Assembly: GCF_009688965.1 (NCBI RefSeq)
Contig: NZ_AP021875.1
Span: 434,001 to 498,000 of the forward strand
DNA: 64,000 nt
Origin: Desulfosarcina widdelii
GTDB lineage: Bacteria > Desulfobacterota > Desulfobacteria > Desulfobacterales > Desulfosarcinaceae
Direction: 5' to 3'
In this document: positions 62,962-64,000 of the stretch, in pieces
How the letters are laid out: the number at the start of each line of letters is the position of its first letter
Numbering within the stretch: position 1 is the first letter of the stretch
Made by a program: the position numbers and the translations under genes
The notes under the pieces: model-generated
What the model saw: only the letters and a program-made list of their open reading frames with translations
The model's database searches: none
Told to the model about the DNA's origin: nothing

Positions 62962-64000
62962 ATGAGTTTATTTAATAGACAAAGGTCGAACGAATCGAAG
63001 AGGTCTATAAAAGCCAGGTTTTGGAAAAACCTGGTTTCAAACTTCATCGTACGGATAATAACCAGCGGTGTGCTGTTATCCTTGTTCTGGGGGTGGGTTG
63101 TCTATTTATATCAAGTCCGGCAGATAAAAAACGAGTTATTTATTCAGTTAGAGAAAGTAAGTCATAGTCTAATTCCGGAACGGAAAGTCTCTTTTAATAA
63201 TATTGAATCAACAGTATTTAAAAATTTTATTGTTATATCCGAACATCAGTTATTAGATTACAGTTTTGTTAGTTTAAATGTTTATAACGTCGAGAAACAA
63301 GCCATTTTTCAATACGCAAATCCTTCCAAGGACATTGGCATACACAAGGATAGAAAGAATAAACTAAATTTCTTTCCCGCCGGAGATAATGAAGAGCTTT
63401 CTTTTTTTAAAATAGAGGATAAAGTTTATTTCCATGTTTTCAAACCTATCTATGAAAGCCAGAAATTGCTTGGCTATATAGATATGATTGTTACGGTCGG
63501 CCCAAGAATTGTTCATCAGTTTGGCAGGGCATTAATCATCGCAATACTGCATACGTCCGGGACGATTTCAATGATGGCATTGGTTTTGTTTCCGTTGATT
63601 CATGCGTCGTATCGAAAACTTCGTCGAAACAGTCGAGAACTCTTGGAAAGCCATCTATACACTATTAAAGCTCTCGGAAATGCCATTGCCAATCGGGACA
63701 GTGAGACCGGGGAACACAACTATCGGGTCACCTACTTTAGTTTGTGTCTGGCGGAACAGTTGCATCTGTCCTCTCAATCTATACAGTCATTGGTCAAAGG
63801 CGCATTTCTTCACGATATAGGGAAAATCGGTATTCGGGACAATATTTTACTGAAACCATCAAGCCTTTCGAATGACGAGTTCACGATTATGAAAACCCAT
63901 GTGGAACAGGGAGTCCGGATCGTCAACGACATTCCATGGCTGCAGGATTCGATAGACGTAATCCGTTTTCACCATGAGAGATATGATGGCAGTGGCTATC
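62962..64000 (+). CDS. Membrane-bound HD-GYP phosphodiesterase, C-terminus beyond window
   Basis: At least 346 residues, open at the window end. Two membrane helices (~30-52 and ~192-215) flank a periplasmic sensor-like domain (~53-190). The HD-GYP domain begins ~230: ANRDSETGEHNYRVTYFSLC, FLHDIGKIGIRDNILLKPSS, MKTHVEQGVRIVND, HHERYDGSGY, with the metal-binding HD and the HHE motif intact. Hydrolyses c-di-GMP, which is consistent with the PilZ genes nearby. ATG at 62962; no strong ribosome site. The GYP motif itself is past the edge. Confidence 0.85.
   Translation, partial: MSLFNRQRSNESKRSIKARFWKNLVSNFIVRIITSGVLLSLFWGWVVYLYQVRQIKNELFIQLEKVSHSLIPERKVSFNNIESTVFKNFIVISEHQLLDYSFVSLNVYNVEKQAIFQYANPSKDIGIHKDRKNKLNFFPAGDNEELSFFKIEDKVYFHVFKPIYESQKLLGYIDMIVTVGPRIVHQFGRALIIAILHTSGTISMMALVLFPLIHASYRKLRRNSRELLESHLYTIKALGNAIANRDSETGEHNYRVTYFSLCLAEQLHLSSQSIQSLVKGAFLHDIGKIGIRDNILLKPSSLSNDEFTIMKTHVEQGVRIVNDIPWLQDSIDVIRFHHERYDGSGY

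Overview
The window reads as chromosomal DNA of a Gram-negative anaerobe. It carries outer-membrane lipoproteins, an OMPLA phospholipase, an RND pump with its own outer-membrane factor, a molybdopterin oxidoreductase, type III pantothenate kinase, PilZ and HD-GYP proteins, and an apparent 3' fragment of a selenocysteine tRNA gene. Gene content and the style of the intergenic repeats suggest a Desulfobacterota (Desulfosarcina/Desulfobacterales-like) lineage. That is an inference; no rRNA or other marker settles it.

Layout. 0-5 kb: toxin-antitoxin cluster (DUF433/broken DUF5615, two AbrB-PIN pairs, RHH-PemK), the edge of a Y1 (RAYT/IS200-like) transposase and a VanZ-like membrane protein. 5-13.3 kb: the four dTDP-L-rhamnose genes in the order rmlA, rmlC, rmlD, rmlB, separated by about 0.4-1.2 kb blocks of composite repeats, then a second VanZ-like protein. 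13.6-30.8 kb: asparagine synthase; a minus-strand operon of exported proteins (Ig-repeat protein, lipoprotein, zinc phospholipase C-like protein); an APS kinase with a degenerate ATP-sulfurylase domain; galE; and a three-gene operon that looks like a trans-envelope assembly (TPR lipoprotein, inner-membrane coiled coil, AAA ATPase-TM-OmpA), followed by a PilZ gene. Much of this fits production, modification and export of a rhamnose-containing, possibly sulfated surface polysaccharide.

30.8-38.5 kb is accessory DNA: two related repeat/terminator copies, an orphan type I-C-like CRISPR repeat, an HU plus histone H1-like operon, a universal stress protein, a lone FtsX/MacB-type permease, an intact ISNCY-like element, a tRNA-Sec 3' fragment and an IS3 remnant. 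38.6-40.5 kb: pantothenate/CoA operon panC-coaX-panD. 41.4-46.6 kb: a TetR gene divergent from a molybdopterin oxidoreductase, followed by E1 alpha and beta subunits of a 2-oxoacid/acetoin-type dehydrogenase without E2 or E3. 46.6-49.6 kb: AT-rich stretch with a hydrolase, a CBM48 protein and a receiver domain lacking its phosphoacceptor. 49.6-57.4 kb: TetR-controlled RND efflux operon with a stress protein at its end. 57.6-64 kb: TetR, a crotonase-like protein, MarR, then OMPLA phospholipase, PilZ, a GT5-like glycosyltransferase and a membrane HD-GYP phosphodiesterase cut by the window end.

The most striking signal is in the spacers. G-rich 9-bp tandem repeats sit just downstream of stop codons, always in the sense orientation of the upstream gene. 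They are followed by heptamer arrays and by palindromic elements made of interchangeable arms around a small variable hairpin.
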